Shown piece by piece: positions 17,206 through 26,184 of a stretch of DNA of 64,000 nt. Source of the stretch: Lactobacillus acidophilus. GTDB taxonomy: Bacteria > Bacillota > Bacilli > Lactobacillales > Lactobacillaceae. Location: assembly GCF_034298135.1 (NCBI RefSeq), contig NZ_CP139575.1:1612001-1676000 (forward strand), written 5' to 3'. A program made the position numbers and the translations under genes. The notes beneath the pieces were generated by a model. That model worked only from the letters and a program-made list of their open reading frames with translations. It made no database searches and was not told where the DNA came from. How positions within the stretch are numbered: the first letter of the stretch is position 1; the number at the start of each line of letters is the position of its first letter.

Positions 17206-17229
17206 AAAAGACGGTTAATAACCGTCTTT
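17206..17229 (-). terminator. Terminator after the antiporter gene
   Basis: Stem AAAGACGGTTA/TAACCGTCTTT, T run on the minus strand, just after the antiporter stop. The two convergent genes thus have separate terminators. Confidence 0.75.
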
Positions 17230-17232
17230 AAC

Positions 17233-19068
17233 TTATTCATGACTAAGCAAATCACGTACGTGATCAGCTACTTTAAATTCACCTGAGAAGACCAAAATAT
17301 CTCCTGGCTCAATTACAGTCCAACCATGTGGAATTAACCACTCATCTCCACGACGAATTCGGCTGACAGTAATCTTATCAATGAAATCAAGATCTGCCAA
17401 AGGTTTACCAGTATAATGAGTATTCTCAACTTTAACTGAGTACAATACATTCTTAGTATCAGTGATAATTTTGTAAACTGTTGGTGTCTCAATAAGTGCA
17501 CGCATCAACGCAGCACGGACATTGGTAAAGTTGAAGATTTCAATATTCTTCTGTCTAAATTCATCAACCGTGTTACTATTAACTTGCCCTAACCGCGCAA
17601 TCACCCGCTCTACGCCAACTTCTTGCGCCATTCTAGCTAACTTAATATTAACCTCATCGATATGAGTCGAGGCTACGAAGATGTCACAGTCGAATACGCC
17701 ATCTTTTTCCAGCGTCTTCTGGTTAAGATCTGATAAAAATGTCAAATTCTCTACTCGACTATCATAAGTCTCATAGCGATCCTGATCGCCAGTGAACATC
17801 TTTACCGAGTACCAATTATCATGCAAGTCATGAGCAACTGGTACAGTCATTGCATTGGCACCCACAATCGAAACAGTCTTCTTAATCTTATCTTCTGGTA
17901 ATAAAACAAAATTAGAATTAAAGACAATCGGACTCAAGATACATACGATTACTGCTGCCAAAATAAATGCATCTGATTGTGTTGAAGTAATCGCATGCAA
18001 TTTTCTAGCAACTTGCAAGGTTGGTAAAACAATCGTAATCGTAGTTGCTGTTAAGAATCCACCGGCAAATGCATTACGCTTTTGGAAATAACGCATATAG
18101 GTCAATACAACTGGCAATTTGGCAATTAATAAGAAAATCACCAATACCGGTAATAACATTAATGATGAAGGTTTTCCAAAGAGTGAGCGTAAGTTAAGCC
18201 CCACACCAGTCATAATGAAAAAGATTGGAATAAAAAATCCATAACCGATTGAAGTCAACTTATCCTTAGTTGCCTCACTTGGTTCTAGTAGCTTCATAAC
18301 CATTCCGGCTAAGAAGGCACCCAAAATGTTTTCTGCACCAACAGTTTGAGCAACAGTAACTAATGCGAAAATTAAGAAAAATGCTAAACGAATATCTAGC
18401 TGTGTCGTCGCCTTAGTTACGTTTGCAAACCAGACATACGGCTGCTTGAAACGGCGTAATAAGAAAATCGCAGCCAAAAACAGCAGGATAATCAACCATA
18501 ATTGTTCAGCGTTACCACCATTGATTGATGCATAAATCGTTAAAAGAAGAAGTGGAATAACTTCCCCAAGTACAGCCGTCAATAAAACAGTCTGACCAAT
18601 TGGACGATTCAAAATATCCTTTTCCTTTAAAGTGGCAATTACTACACCTAAGGCAACGGTCATTAAAATAATTGCAGCAAGCATTACTTCACTGAATAAT
18701 CCCATTGCTCTCAGAGCAAAGGCCAAAACTACAGCCATCACCATAATTCCACCGAAAGCAGTAACTGCAATCTTTATTGGATTTACAGTTTTACCTGCAT
18801 GAGATTTACTTTTTGAACTATCTTTTCGTTGTAAAATATCAAAGTCAATTTCCATCCCTGACAAAAACATAAGTAAAGTTACACCAAGGTTGGATAAAAA
18901 AGTTAGATCATGTGTTGAAATAATTAAATTAAATCCACTTGAGCCCATGATAATGCCGACAATGATTTCGGCAACTGCGGTTGGAACAGTGCTAATCTGA
19001 AAACGCGCCATGAATATTGGTATTACTAATGCCAATAAGACGACAAGAAATAGCGATAATTGTGCCAT
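17233..19068 (-). CDS. CPA2-family monovalent cation/proton antiporter with RCK domains
   Basis: 611 residues. About twelve hydrophobic segments (1-380) form a Na+(K+)/H+ exchanger domain, with a possible ion-binding region near NILGAFLAGMVM. A TrkA-N-like domain follows (KTVSIVGANAMTVPVAHDL..., about 400-510), then a TrkA-C domain (AD LDFIDKITVSRIRRGDEW region, 535-605). Such fusions are gated by nucleotides, often c-di-AMP, and expel K+ or Na+. The ATG at 19068 follows AAAAGGGG and is preferred over an upstream ATG at 19089. With the nearby kup gene it suggests potassium handling, though they are 10 kb apart. Confidence 0.88.
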   Translation of the reverse strand: MAQLSLFLVVLLALVIPIFMARFQISTVPTAVAEIIVGIIMGSSGFNLIISTHDLTFLSNLGVTLLMFLSGMEIDFDILQRKDSSKSKSHAGKTVNPIKIAVTAFGGIMVMAVVLAFALRAMGLFSEVMLAAIILMTVALGVVIATLKEKDILNRPIGQTVLLTAVLGEVIPLLLLTIYASINGGNAEQLWLIILLFLAAIFLLRRFKQPYVWFANVTKATTQLDIRLAFFLIFALVTVAQTVGAENILGAFLAGMVMKLLEPSEATKDKLTSIGYGFFIPIFFIMTGVGLNLRSLFGKPSSLMLLPVLVIFLLIAKLPVVLTYMRYFQKRNAFAGGFLTATTITIVLPTLQVARKLHAITSTQSDAFILAAVIVCILSPIVFNSNFVLLPEDKIKKTVSIVGANAMTVPVAHDLHDNWYSVKMFTGDQDRYETYDSRVENLTFLSDLNQKTLEKDGVFDCDIFVASTHIDEVNIKLARMAQEVGVERVIARLGQVNSNTVDEFRQKNIEIFNFTNVRAALMRALIETPTVYKIITDTKNVLYSVKVENTHYTGKPLADLDFIDKITVSRIRRGDEWLIPHGWTVIEPGDILVFSGEFKVADHVRDLLSHE

Positions 19069-19153
19069 TATTTTCCCCTTTTCTTTCATTCAACATAAAA
19101 ATTATACAAAAAAATAGGTATAATGCCTACTTTAGATGAATTACTTCCGAAAC

Positions 19154-19187
19154 AAAAAACGTTACTTCAATTCTGAAGTAACGTTTA
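19154..19187 (-). terminator. Terminator after the amidase gene
   Basis: Thirteen-base-pair perfect stem AAACGTTACTTCA/TGAAGTAACGTTT with T6 on the minus strand, five bases past the amidase stop. Confidence 0.85.
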
Positions 19188-19191
19188 TCTA

Positions 19192-20286
19192 TTATTCTAT
19201 ATCACTTGCCAAAATAAATTGTGTGGCGTTAAGTGCATAGTACTTTTGGCCTTTAATTGTGACACGACTACCATAAGTTAATACTCGGCTCCCCTTCTTG
19301 ACTTTGTTTTCCGGTTCGATTCGCCCAGTATTAGTTCGTAAGTAAGTATTTTTCTTAACTACTCTATCTGTAGCGTCAATGTTAGAGGCAACTACATATT
19401 GATTCTTACCAATTTGGTAGTACTTCTTATTATTCATAGCCTTGTAACCCATGACAACAACAGGACCACCAGCCTTCTTAAGTTTCTTGGTGTTCTTGCC
19501 TTTAGCATCATAAATATAAGCATCATGACCTAAAGTTACTGCACCTTGAATTGCTTCGACATCTTTCTTACTCTTAGCTGGATCCTTTTCCTTAGCATCA
19601 GTATCCTTAGCTTGCAAATCATAGTAATACTGAATCAAGTCAAAGAATTGATCCATACTGTAGCCCCACTTTTCGAAGTAACCATCAGGATCAACGTGAT
19701 CGGTTCCTCCAAGATAAGTACTTACGGCATGGTGTGACCAAATCGTTCCTTCACCATCATCACAAGCATTATCAGGCTTGAGATCATAGCGATGAAGCAA
19801 CTTAGCTACATAAATCGCATCATTGTTAATTGATTTAATAAAAGCATCACGAGTGTTCTCTTCACAAAGCTCAATCTGAATGAAACGATCGTTAGCATTA
19901 GGTCCAGCGCCCCAAGTACCCATCTCAGGTGATCTCATCTGGATGACATGGTCATCATCAACAAAGGCATGAACATAAGCCTTTACTTTAGGCCATTCAC
20001 GATTAAAATAAATTGCTTCATCGTGGGCTGTTGCACCAGGATCATCAGTTTCGTGAATTACAATTCCTTCCGGTTTACCAGTTTTATATTCAACACCTGG
20101 GAATTTATTATACTTAATCCCTTCAAGCTTGAGCATCTTATATAAATAGGTAACACCGCTATATTGATATTTTTTAGCTTGTACATTAATTGAGTCGGCT
20201 TGAACAATGTTAACGCCTGTATTTGTCGCAACACCTGTTAAACTTATTGCCGCAATTAAGGTTATTAACTTCTTCCTTAACTTCAC
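19192..20286 (-). CDS. Secreted N-acetylmuramoyl-L-alanine amidase with SLAP-type C-terminus
   Basis: Cell-wall hydrolase cleaving the MurNAc-L-Ala bond, 364 residues. Signal peptide at 1-31, then an amidase_2 (PGRP-like) domain: IVIHETDDPG, YVHAFVDDDHVIQMR and SHHAVSTYLGGTDHVDP supply the zinc-binding His residues. Residues about 245-364 carry two SLAP-type attachment repeats (HDAYIYDAKGK..., KKNTYLRTNTGR...) as in the neighbouring S-layer proteins, so it is predicted to be S-layer-associated. It starts at a GTG (20286) after GGGGG and lies 18 bases after the AcmB-like gene, forming a two-hydrolase operon. Confidence 0.9.
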   Translation of the reverse strand: MKLRKKLITLIAAISLTGVATNTGVNIVQADSINVQAKKYQYSGVTYLYKMLKLEGIKYNKFPGVEYKTGKPEGIVIHETDDPGATAHDEAIYFNREWPKVKAYVHAFVDDDHVIQMRSPEMGTWGAGPNANDRFIQIELCEENTRDAFIKSINNDAIYVAKLLHRYDLKPDNACDDGEGTIWSHHAVSTYLGGTDHVDPDGYFEKWGYSMDQFFDLIQYYYDLQAKDTDAKEKDPAKSKKDVEAIQGAVTLGHDAYIYDAKGKNTKKLKKAGGPVVVMGYKAMNNKKYYQIGKNQYVVASNIDATDRVVKKNTYLRTNTGRIEPENKVKKGSRVLTYGSRVTIKGQKYYALNATQFILASDIE

Positions 20287-20304
20287 ATCCGGCCCCCGTT
20301 CTAG

Positions 20305-21534
20305 CTACATGAAGTTAGCTTTTTTAATGTATTGGCGAATACCGATTCTGTAATACTTCTTACCGTTAATAGTAACTGCTGCACCGTAGGTAGCAACTTG
20401 TTCGTTCTTCTTGCGCTTCAAACTGTTATCGCGATTGCCGTATTGGTTATAGACGTAAGAATTACGCTTTAAGAATTTAAGCGTACCGTCAATGTTGCCG
20501 GCTGCAATGTATTCATTCTCGCCTACACGGTAGTAAGTCTTACCCTTAATAGTCTTTGTGCCATAGGTACTGATCATCTTAACATCTTCTTCTTCGTTAA
20601 GCTTGAACATCTTACCCTTAATCTTTGTACCCTTGTTATCGTAAACGTAGGCATTGTGCATTAAGGTCTTGTCTACCTTAGTTGCGCCCTTAGGTGCTTG
20701 AGTGATTGGTTCGCTACTCTTAGAATTACCCTTACCAAGTGAAGTACCGTTAATCCAGCCTTTACCTTCAAGGTACATACGAGTTGAACCGTCATTATAG
20801 GTAATAGTCTTAGTTGCAACAACCCTCTCGCCCTTCTTAACAGTTCCAACAGGGCTAGCTACTGAGTGGTCAGTTGGCCAATTATAAACTGAGCCTGACT
20901 TAGATACGGTGTAAACCTTAGCAGTTTTCGAAACAATTGGATCATATTGGTTCAAATTATGATCGGTAATTCTTGAGTTAAGTGAACTGTCATACTTACT
21001 ATCAGTGGCGTAAGTACCAGTTAAAGACTTCGTTGCATCAGCATAAGTATTGGCATTTTCAAGCCAAGTTCCCTTATAGCGAAGCGGTTGCCAAGACACA
21101 CCTTCACGAAGTTTCTTGCCATTATCTTCAAATGATTCTTCAAATGAGTTATATTTTCTAAATTTAGCTACAATATAGTAACTCTTACCGTTGGTGCCTT
21201 CTTCTCTAGTCTTAGCAGAATAAGTCTCACCTGGCCAGCTATCATCAGCCTTCATACCAAAAAGGTTGTTAGCTTCAGTTGCAAGGGCTGATTGTCCCCA
21301 GCCAGATTCTAAGATGGCTTGTGCAATCATAACTGATGGATAAGTTCCGTATTTCTTAGCGGCTTTAACTGCTTGCTTGGCAGCCTTGTTCAAAAAAGCA
21401 GCTTGTTCATCAGTGGTGGCAGCAGAAACCTTTTGGCTATGAGCGGTAGTCATCATTACATTATTCACTACTGGGGTAGCTACTGTTGTCAGCATAGCTG
21501 CACTAGCAATGCTGGTCAAAAGTCTCTTCTTCAT
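20305..21534 (-). CDS. acmB: S-layer-associated endo-beta-N-acetylglucosaminidase, AcmB-like
   Basis: GH73 peptidoglycan hydrolase (autolysin), 409 residues. Signal peptide to about residue 40; glucosaminidase domain about 50-195 with the typical PSVMIAQAILESGWGQSALA (catalytic Glu in LESGWG), NLFGMK and RKYNSFEESFEDNGKKL. A short SH3-like/SLAP region follows, then two full SLAP repeats at the C-terminus (HNAYVYDNKGTKIKGKM..., RNSYVYNQYGNRDNS...). AGGAGGAC precedes the ATG. The match to AcmB of L. acidophilus is from memory. It is divergently placed to slpB and likely helps daughter-cell separation. Confidence 0.9.
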   Translation of the reverse strand: MKKRLLTSIASAAMLTTVATPVVNNVMMTTAHSQKVSAATTDEQAAFLNKAAKQAVKAAKKYGTYPSVMIAQAILESGWGQSALATEANNLFGMKADDSWPGETYSAKTREEGTNGKSYYIVAKFRKYNSFEESFEDNGKKLREGVSWQPLRYKGTWLENANTYADATKSLTGTYATDSKYDSSLNSRITDHNLNQYDPIVSKTAKVYTVSKSGSVYNWPTDHSVASPVGTVKKGERVVATKTITYNDGSTRMYLEGKGWINGTSLGKGNSKSSEPITQAPKGATKVDKTLMHNAYVYDNKGTKIKGKMFKLNEEEDVKMISTYGTKTIKGKTYYRVGENEYIAAGNIDGTLKFLKRNSYVYNQYGNRDNSLKRKKNEQVATYGAAVTINGKKYYRIGIRQYIKKANFM

Positions 21535-21714
21535 ATAATGTCCTCCTAATTATAACGACACCTTTATTTTATCCATCAAGCATTCGTCAAACAAGCCATT
21601 CATACCATTTGTAGAGAAAAAGTAATATAAGTTACAATTTTTACATCTAACCACGTTTATTTTAAATTTTGAAAATTTGCACAATATAACCCCCCACCTC
21701 CCACCCAAGACAAT
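21535..21714. other. Region between acmB and the slpB repeat: no S-layer promoter
   Basis: On the minus side this holds the acmB ribosome site and presumably its promoter. On the plus side I see no -35/-10 pair at the place where slpA has its strong promoter; instead there is a C-rich stretch (ACCCCCCACCTCCCACCC at 21690-21706). This supports slpB being silent in the present orientation. Confidence 0.55.
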
Positions 21715-21988
21715 TAATAGGACGCGCTTCAGGCGTGTTGCCTGTACGCATGCTGATTCTTCAGCAAGACTACTACCTCATGAGAGTTATAGACTCATGG
21801 ATCTTGCTTTGAAGGGTTTTGTACATTATAGGCTCCTATCACATGCTGAACCTATGGCCTATTACATTTTTTATATTTCAAGGAGGAAAAGACCACATGA
21901 AGAAAAATTTAAGAATCGTTAGCGCTGCTGCTGCTTTACTTGCTGTTGCTCCAGTTGCTGCTTCTGCTGTATCTACTGTTAACGCTGC
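21715..21988 (+). repeat. Outer inverted repeat, slpB copy (5'UTR and signal-peptide region)
   Basis: Matches the reverse complement of 27479-27756 almost exactly: one C/T difference near the start, a 6T/7T difference in the leader and one 3-base (Ala codon) difference in the signal peptide. It covers the long structured S-layer leader, the ribosome site and about 30 codons. Several small palindromes lie in it (CAGGC..GCCTG, GCTGA..TCAGC, CTCATGAG). Recombination with its partner would invert the whole slp segment. Confidence 0.9.
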
Positions 21989-23267
21989 CGCTGTTAATGC
22001 TATTGCTGTTGGCGGTTCAGCTACCCCATTACCAAACAACTCAGATGTACAAATTAGTTCATCAGTTGCTGGTGTAACTACTAAGAATGGCTCAAGCTAC
22101 ACTAACGGTAGAATTTCTGGTTCTATCAACGCTTCTTACAACGGTACAAGCTATTCAGCAAACTTTAGTTCATCAAATGCAGGTGTTGTTGTTTCAACTC
22201 CAGGCCATACTGAACTTAGTGGTGAACAAATTAACGGTCTTGAACCAGGTAGTGCTGTAACTGTTACTTTAAGAGATGGTGTTTCATTTAACTTTGGTTC
22301 AACTAATGCTAACAAGACTATTACTTTAGCATTTCCAAAGAACGTATCAGCTGCTGGTTTAGCTGATGCTAACAAGGTTTCAGCTACTTCAGAAACTTCA
22401 GTTGATGCAGGCAAGACTATCCAAGTTAAGACTGACAAGAACGGTGTTGTAAGCTTCGGTTCAGCACAAGTTCTTAACGTTAAGGTTGTTGAAACTAGCG
22501 ACGTTAGAGCTGTTTCATTCTACGACATCCAAACTGGTAAGACTGTAGAAAACGGTACTCTTTCAATCGTTGCTGGTTCTAACGCACGTGCTAACGTACA
22601 AGAAATCGTTAACGCATTTAACGCTAAGTACCAAGCTTCTCAATTGAACAACGCTAACAGCAATGCTAACGTTCGTTTGACTGACAACAACGCTCAAGCT
22701 GTTGCTACTATGTTAAGAGCTCAAAACATTGATGTTGATGCACAAGGTTACTTCACTGCACCAGCTTCATTGAGCTTAACTTTCCACGCAGAATCAACTC
22801 AAAACAATGAAACTGCACAATTACCAGTAACTGTTTCAGTAACTAACGGTAAGGAAGTTACTCCTTCAACTGTAGACAGCGTAAGCAAGAGAATTATGCA
22901 CAATGCATACTACTACGACAAGGACGCTAAGCGTGTTGGTACTGACAGCGTTAAGCGTTACAACTCAGTAAGCGTATTGCCAAACACTACTACTATCAAC
23001 GGTAAGGCTTACTACCAAGTAGTTGAAAACGGCAAGGCAGTTGACAAGTACATCAACGCTGCAAACATCGATGGTACTAAGCGTACTTTGAAGCACAACG
23101 CTTACGTTTACGCATCATCAAAGAAACGTGCTAACAAGGTTGTATTGAAGAAGGGTGAAGTTGTAACTACTTACGGTGCTTCATACACATTCAAGAACGG
23201 CCAAAAGTACTACAAGATCGGTGACAACACTGACAAGACTTACGTTAAGGTTGCAAACTTTAGATAA
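21897..23267 (+). CDS. slpB: S-layer protein, alternative (silent) copy
   Basis: 456-residue S-layer precursor. Signal peptide to about residue 30 (AVSTVNA), nearly identical to that of SlpA. The central crystallising region (about 31-325) is Thr/Asn/Ala/Val-rich and diverges strongly from SlpA. The last about 125 residues (two SLAP repeats, [17 protein letters not shown]... and [14 protein letters not shown]...) are almost the same as in SlpA and bind wall teichoic acid. No Cys. Ribosome site AGGAGG at 21881. Codon use is highly biased as in abundantly expressed genes, yet no promoter is visible upstream, so it should be expressed only after inversion of the segment. Confidence 0.95.
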   Translation: MKKNLRIVSAAAALLAVAPVAASAVSTVNAAAVNAIAVGGSATPLPNNSDVQISSSVAGVTTKNGSSYTNGRISGSINASYNGTSYSANFSSSNAGVVVSTPGHTELSGEQINGLEPGSAVTVTLRDGVSFNFGSTNANKTITLAFPKNVSAAGLADANKVSATSETSVDAGKTIQVKTDKNGVVSFGSAQVLNVKVVETSDVRAVSFYDIQTGKTVENGTLSIVAGSNARANVQEIVNAFNAKYQASQLNNANSNANVRLTDNNAQAVATMLRAQNIDVDAQGYFTAPASLSLTFHAESTQNNETAQLPVTVSVTNGKEVTPSTVDSVSKRIMHNAYYYDKDAKRVGTDSVKRYNSVSVLPNTTTINGKAYYQVVENGKAVDKYINAANIDGTKRTLKHNAYVYASSKKRANKVVLKKGEVVTTYGASYTFKNGQKYYKIGDNTDKTYVKVANFR

Positions 23268-23294
23268 TAAGTCGTAGCACTAACGCTAACAAAA
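22877..23294 (+). repeat. Inner inverted repeat, slpB copy (SLAP domain and 3' flank)
   Basis: 418 bp almost identical to the reverse complement of 26212-26629, including the stop codon and 27 bases of 3' flank up to AACAAAA. At least one difference (GKAYYQ here, GKTYYQ in slpA). The pair encloses only the exosortase-like cassette. Confidence 0.9.
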
Positions 23295-23297
23295 AAG

Positions 23298-23320
23298 GCG
23301 AGACTTCGGTCTCGCTTTTC
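23298..23320 (+). terminator. slpB terminator
   Basis: Seven-base-pair GC-rich stem GCGAGAC/GTCTCGC closed by TTCG and followed by TTTTCTTTT. Confidence 0.9.
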
Positions 23321-23349
23321 TTTTGGGTAAAAATATTTATAAGTATAGT
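23321..23349 (+). promoter_or_regulatory. Possible promoter of the exosortase-like cassette
   Basis: TTTTGG, 17 bases, then TATAGT (23344-23349). This would start RNA about 23356, 20 bases before an ATG at 23376 that opens a signal-peptide-like sequence. Weak match; no ribosome site is evident. Confidence 0.3.
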
Positions 23350-23434
23350 TCATGAAATTACATTTACAAATATTAATGAAAAAACAATTCAATTATTTAT
23401 AGCATTTTTTCTATGTTTTTTAACATTATTCTCC

Positions 23435-24472
23435 TTGAAATCAACGCAAACAGTTTCAGCAATAAGCGAAACAAGCGAAACTATACCTTCAAAACAATAT
23501 AAAAATTTAAATTTAGTATTTAAAACTACACCTAAAGATCTAAACATCATTGTTAGAACGAAGAAAAAAGAAAATCTTAAATTTCAGTTGACTGCAGGCT
23601 CACGTAAATATATAGTAAACGCTCAGCTTGATAAATATAGTTTTAAGAAAAAAACTAAACATCAGGTAGATGTAAAAATTACATCAACTGAGTTCAAAAG
23701 AAAATCCACTTTGTACAAAGGTGAATTTTTCAAAACTAAATCCAAAAATAAAAAATATGTGTATATTTTTTTGTTAAGTGTTCCCCTTAAAAGCTTAGAT
23801 TCTAATTTATCACAATCTGCAATTATGCAAATAGAACCAATTATTTCACAATCTAGGAAAGCAAGTATAACTAATATAGGATTGAGCACCTTTCCTATCA
23901 TACCTGTACTAATTTGCTTATTAATAATGGCTTGGATTTATGTATTATCTGTTTTAAAAAGAGCAAAAATATTTGGTCTTTACTTCTGGGTGGCTAGTAT
24001 CAGTACGTTCGTAATATTGACTTTTTTATTCCATCAACAGTTGTCTTATTGGATGTCTGTATGTATTTCCTGGGTTATGTCTGTTATCGGCAATACTACA
24101 CATTTATTTACAACACTTGTGGATCAAAATTTAATGTATTTATCCAGTCAACATAATCTGGTTCAGATTAGTATCGATTATGAATGTTCAGGAATGTTAG
24201 AATTCCTGGTATTTGAATGCTTGTTAATCTTTTATCCTATTTTTTCACCGTTAGAAAAAATCTTACGCACAATTGAAGGTTTTTTATGGATAACGGGAGC
24301 TAATATTCTGCGAATTATGTTAGTTGTTTTAAGCGTGAAATATATTAGTACGGATAGTATTTCTGTTACTAACTTAGTTGTTAGTCGTATTATCTTTTAT
24401 ATGCTGACTATCATTTTGTATTACAACGTGTTTACTAAAAGTCAGATTATCAGAGGTTGGAGGAATAGATAA
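23435..24472 (+). CDS. Exosortase G-like membrane protein (XrtG family), 5' end apparently frameshifted
   Basis: Predicted membrane thiol transpeptidase of the exosortase/archaeosortase superfamily. The frame from the TTG at 23435 gives 345 residues: a basic, beta-rich domain (about 10-135) and then four or five membrane segments. The putative catalytic Cys is in DYECSGMLEF and the Arg in ANILRIMLV, as in exosortases; where I expect a His, the sequence has Asn (VTNLVVSRIIFY). The TTG has no ribosome site. The same frame is open for at least 38 codons upstream without a normal start, while ATG 23376 reads into it only if one A is added to an A6 run, giving MKKTIQLFIAFFLCFLTLFS, a good signal peptide. 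The stop overlaps the next ATG (TAATG). XrtG neighbours of this type (glycosyltransferase, pterin-synthase-like protein) are known as a conserved trio in Gram-positives; the substrate here is unknown. Confidence 0.72.
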   Translation: MKSTQTVSAISETSETIPSKQYKNLNLVFKTTPKDLNIIVRTKKKENLKFQLTAGSRKYIVNAQLDKYSFKKKTKHQVDVKITSTEFKRKSTLYKGEFFKTKSKNKKYVYIFLLSVPLKSLDSNLSQSAIMQIEPIISQSRKASITNIGLSTFPIIPVLICLLIMAWIYVLSVLKRAKIFGLYFWVASISTFVILTFLFHQQLSYWMSVCISWVMSVIGNTTHLFTTLVDQNLMYLSSQHNLVQISIDYECSGMLEFLVFECLLIFYPIFSPLEKILRTIEGFLWITGANILRIMLVVLSVKYISTDSISVTNLVVSRIIFYMLTIILYYNVFTKSQIIRGWRNR

Positions 24473-25833
24473 TGTATATTGCTAACTTGATTATTCAACT
24501 TGGTTTCTGGATATCTTGGCTTTTAGTGCCTATTATTTACGAATTTATTCCAGCTGTCGTAGGATTTTTTAGTCTACTAATGGCTAAACGACACTTGAAG
24601 AATATTAAACCTTTAAAAGAGTATCCTTATATTACTCTGATTATTCCAGTGTATAATTCTGCTGATACTTTATTTAATTGTATTAAGTCTATTAAAGATT
24701 CAAGCTATCCAGAACACTTGATTAAAATTATTATTGCAGATAATCAAAGTACGGATGAAAGTTATCAAGTATATTTACATGCAAGAAATATTTTCCCTGA
24801 TCTTTATATGAACTGGATTAATACTGATCAAGGAAAAGCTAAAGCTCTGAATGCAGCAATTTATAAATCAATTGGAAAATATGTAATTCATATTGATAGT
24901 GATGGTATTTTGCAACATGATGCTTTGAAAAATATGGTTACAGACTTTGAAAACGATCCTTCAATTGATGCGTTGACTGGAACCATTCTTACTAGAAAAG
25001 ATTTGATCAAAAAAACAAAGAATCGATTTTTAAAGTTTGTTAGAGAAAATGAATATCTAGAATATAGTCAGTCTTTTTTAGCAGGTCGAGCAGTAGAATC
25101 ACAAGATAATCATTTATTCACGATGTCAGGGGCTTTTTCAGCGTTTAGACGTGATAAGTTATTGCATACCAATTTGTACAACATTGAAACCGTGGGTGAG
25201 GACATTGATATGACTTTCCAAATTAGATATCAATTACATGGTAAAGTAATTCTTTGCCCCCAAGCAATTTTCTATGTTTATCCCTTGGATAATTTGAATA
25301 AGCTATATACTCAACGTCAACGCTGGCAGCGCGGGGAGTTAGAGACTCTTCACATGTTCTTCGAAAGTAGATCAATTGGAATATCTAATATTTTCAGTAA
25401 TTTTATTGTTAGACGATTAATCATGGATCATACAATACTATTATTGAGAGTAATTTGGATGTTTGCATATTTATTCCTTATCCCTTTAGGATATTCAGTT
25501 AAGGTTATAGGCTTGTCATTTGTATTACTGTATTTCTTATATATTCTGATCTCTGCATTAAATTTTATTAATATTCAGTCATTCTTAAAGAACTTTAAGT
25601 CAGACCGACGGTACTATTTATCGAAGTTTTACATTATTTTTTCACTCCCAATTTATTACTTTGTATGCAGTTTTATTCAAGTAATTGGGATTATCAATGC
25701 AATGACTACACCGGCTGAATGGACTACCAGAAATATGACTGGCGAAGTTAAGGCTTTCAATAATATAGTAAAACGAGATTTCACGAGGATTTTTCACTAT
25801 GGTAAAAATAAAGAAGAATTACAAGATCACTAG
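24472..25833 (+). CDS. Exosortase G-associated family 2 glycosyltransferase
   Basis: Membrane-bound GT2 glycosyltransferase, 453 residues. An N-terminal membrane helix (about 5-38) leads to the catalytic domain: LIIPVYNSADTLFNCIKS, IIADNQSTDES, the DxD-type HIDSDG, GAFSAFRRD, the GED motif VGEDIDMTF and the processive signature QRQRWQRG. Three or four membrane helices follow at about 320-430. Such enzymes polymerise or transfer sugars on the cytoplasmic face and often export the chain. Coupled to the XrtG-like gene by a one-base overlap and overlapped by the next gene by 35 bases. Codon use is AT-rich, unlike the flanking slp genes. Donor and acceptor unknown. Confidence 0.85.
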   Translation: MYIANLIIQLGFWISWLLVPIIYEFIPAVVGFFSLLMAKRHLKNIKPLKEYPYITLIIPVYNSADTLFNCIKSIKDSSYPEHLIKIIIADNQSTDESYQVYLHARNIFPDLYMNWINTDQGKAKALNAAIYKSIGKYVIHIDSDGILQHDALKNMVTDFENDPSIDALTGTILTRKDLIKKTKNRFLKFVRENEYLEYSQSFLAGRAVESQDNHLFTMSGAFSAFRRDKLLHTNLYNIETVGEDIDMTFQIRYQLHGKVILCPQAIFYVYPLDNLNKLYTQRQRWQRGELETLHMFFESRSIGISNIFSNFIVRRLIMDHTILLLRVIWMFAYLFLIPLGYSVKVIGLSFVLLYFLYILISALNFINIQSFLKNFKSDRRYYLSKFYIIFSLPIYYFVCSFIQVIGIINAMTTPAEWTTRNMTGEVKAFNNIVKRDFTRIFHYGKNKEELQDH

Positions 25834-26164
25834 TTTTTTAAACGCTTCATTTACTATAAATTACAAACGAGAAACTGACCATAAACGGGCGAATACATTT
25901 GAAATAGTATGCTTTATTTCTACGAATGAGAAATTTATTCCTTTTAGTGATTTTGAAAATGCGATTGAGAAAGTAATCAAACCACTGAGTAATAAGTATT
26001 TAAATGATTTACCACAGTTTGAGTCTAAATTCTTTTCAACGGAGATGTTATCAGAATATTTAGCTACTGAAATCAGTAAAGAATTGAAGATAATTAAGAG
26101 TAAATTGCATAGAATCGAAGTATCAGAAGATCCTATTAGAACTGTATGTTTAGAAGTGAAATAA
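25799..26164 (+). CDS. 6-pyruvoyl-tetrahydropterin-synthase-like protein of the exosortase G cassette
   Basis: 121 residues resembling the T-fold 6-pyruvoyl tetrahydropterin synthase family: ITSFLNASFTINY at the first strand, NTFEIVCFI, YLNDLPQFESKFFSTEMLSEYLATEI (the family's LND-P-F...PT-E segment) and a closing RIEVSEDP. The zinc-binding His residues expected after the first strand and in the H-x-H segment are replaced (N-A-S-F; R-A-N-T), so pterin synthase chemistry is unlikely. It may instead bind a ligand or act structurally in the glycosyltransferase system. Starts inside the glycosyltransferase gene, after GAGG. Assignment rests on weak similarity and on context. Confidence 0.65.
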   Translation: MVKIKKNYKITSFLNASFTINYKRETDHKRANTFEIVCFISTNEKFIPFSDFENAIEKVIKPLSNKYLNDLPQFESKFFSTEMLSEYLATEISKELKIIKSKLHRIEVSEDPIRTVCLEVK

Positions 26165-26184
26165 AAATTTAAAACACAAAAAAA

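Noticed and set aside
21819..21896. Upstream in-frame extension of slpB by 26 residues
   Set aside because: It translates the S-layer mRNA leader; the ATG at 21897 after AGGAGG begins the known signal peptide. The same false extension exists on the slpA side.
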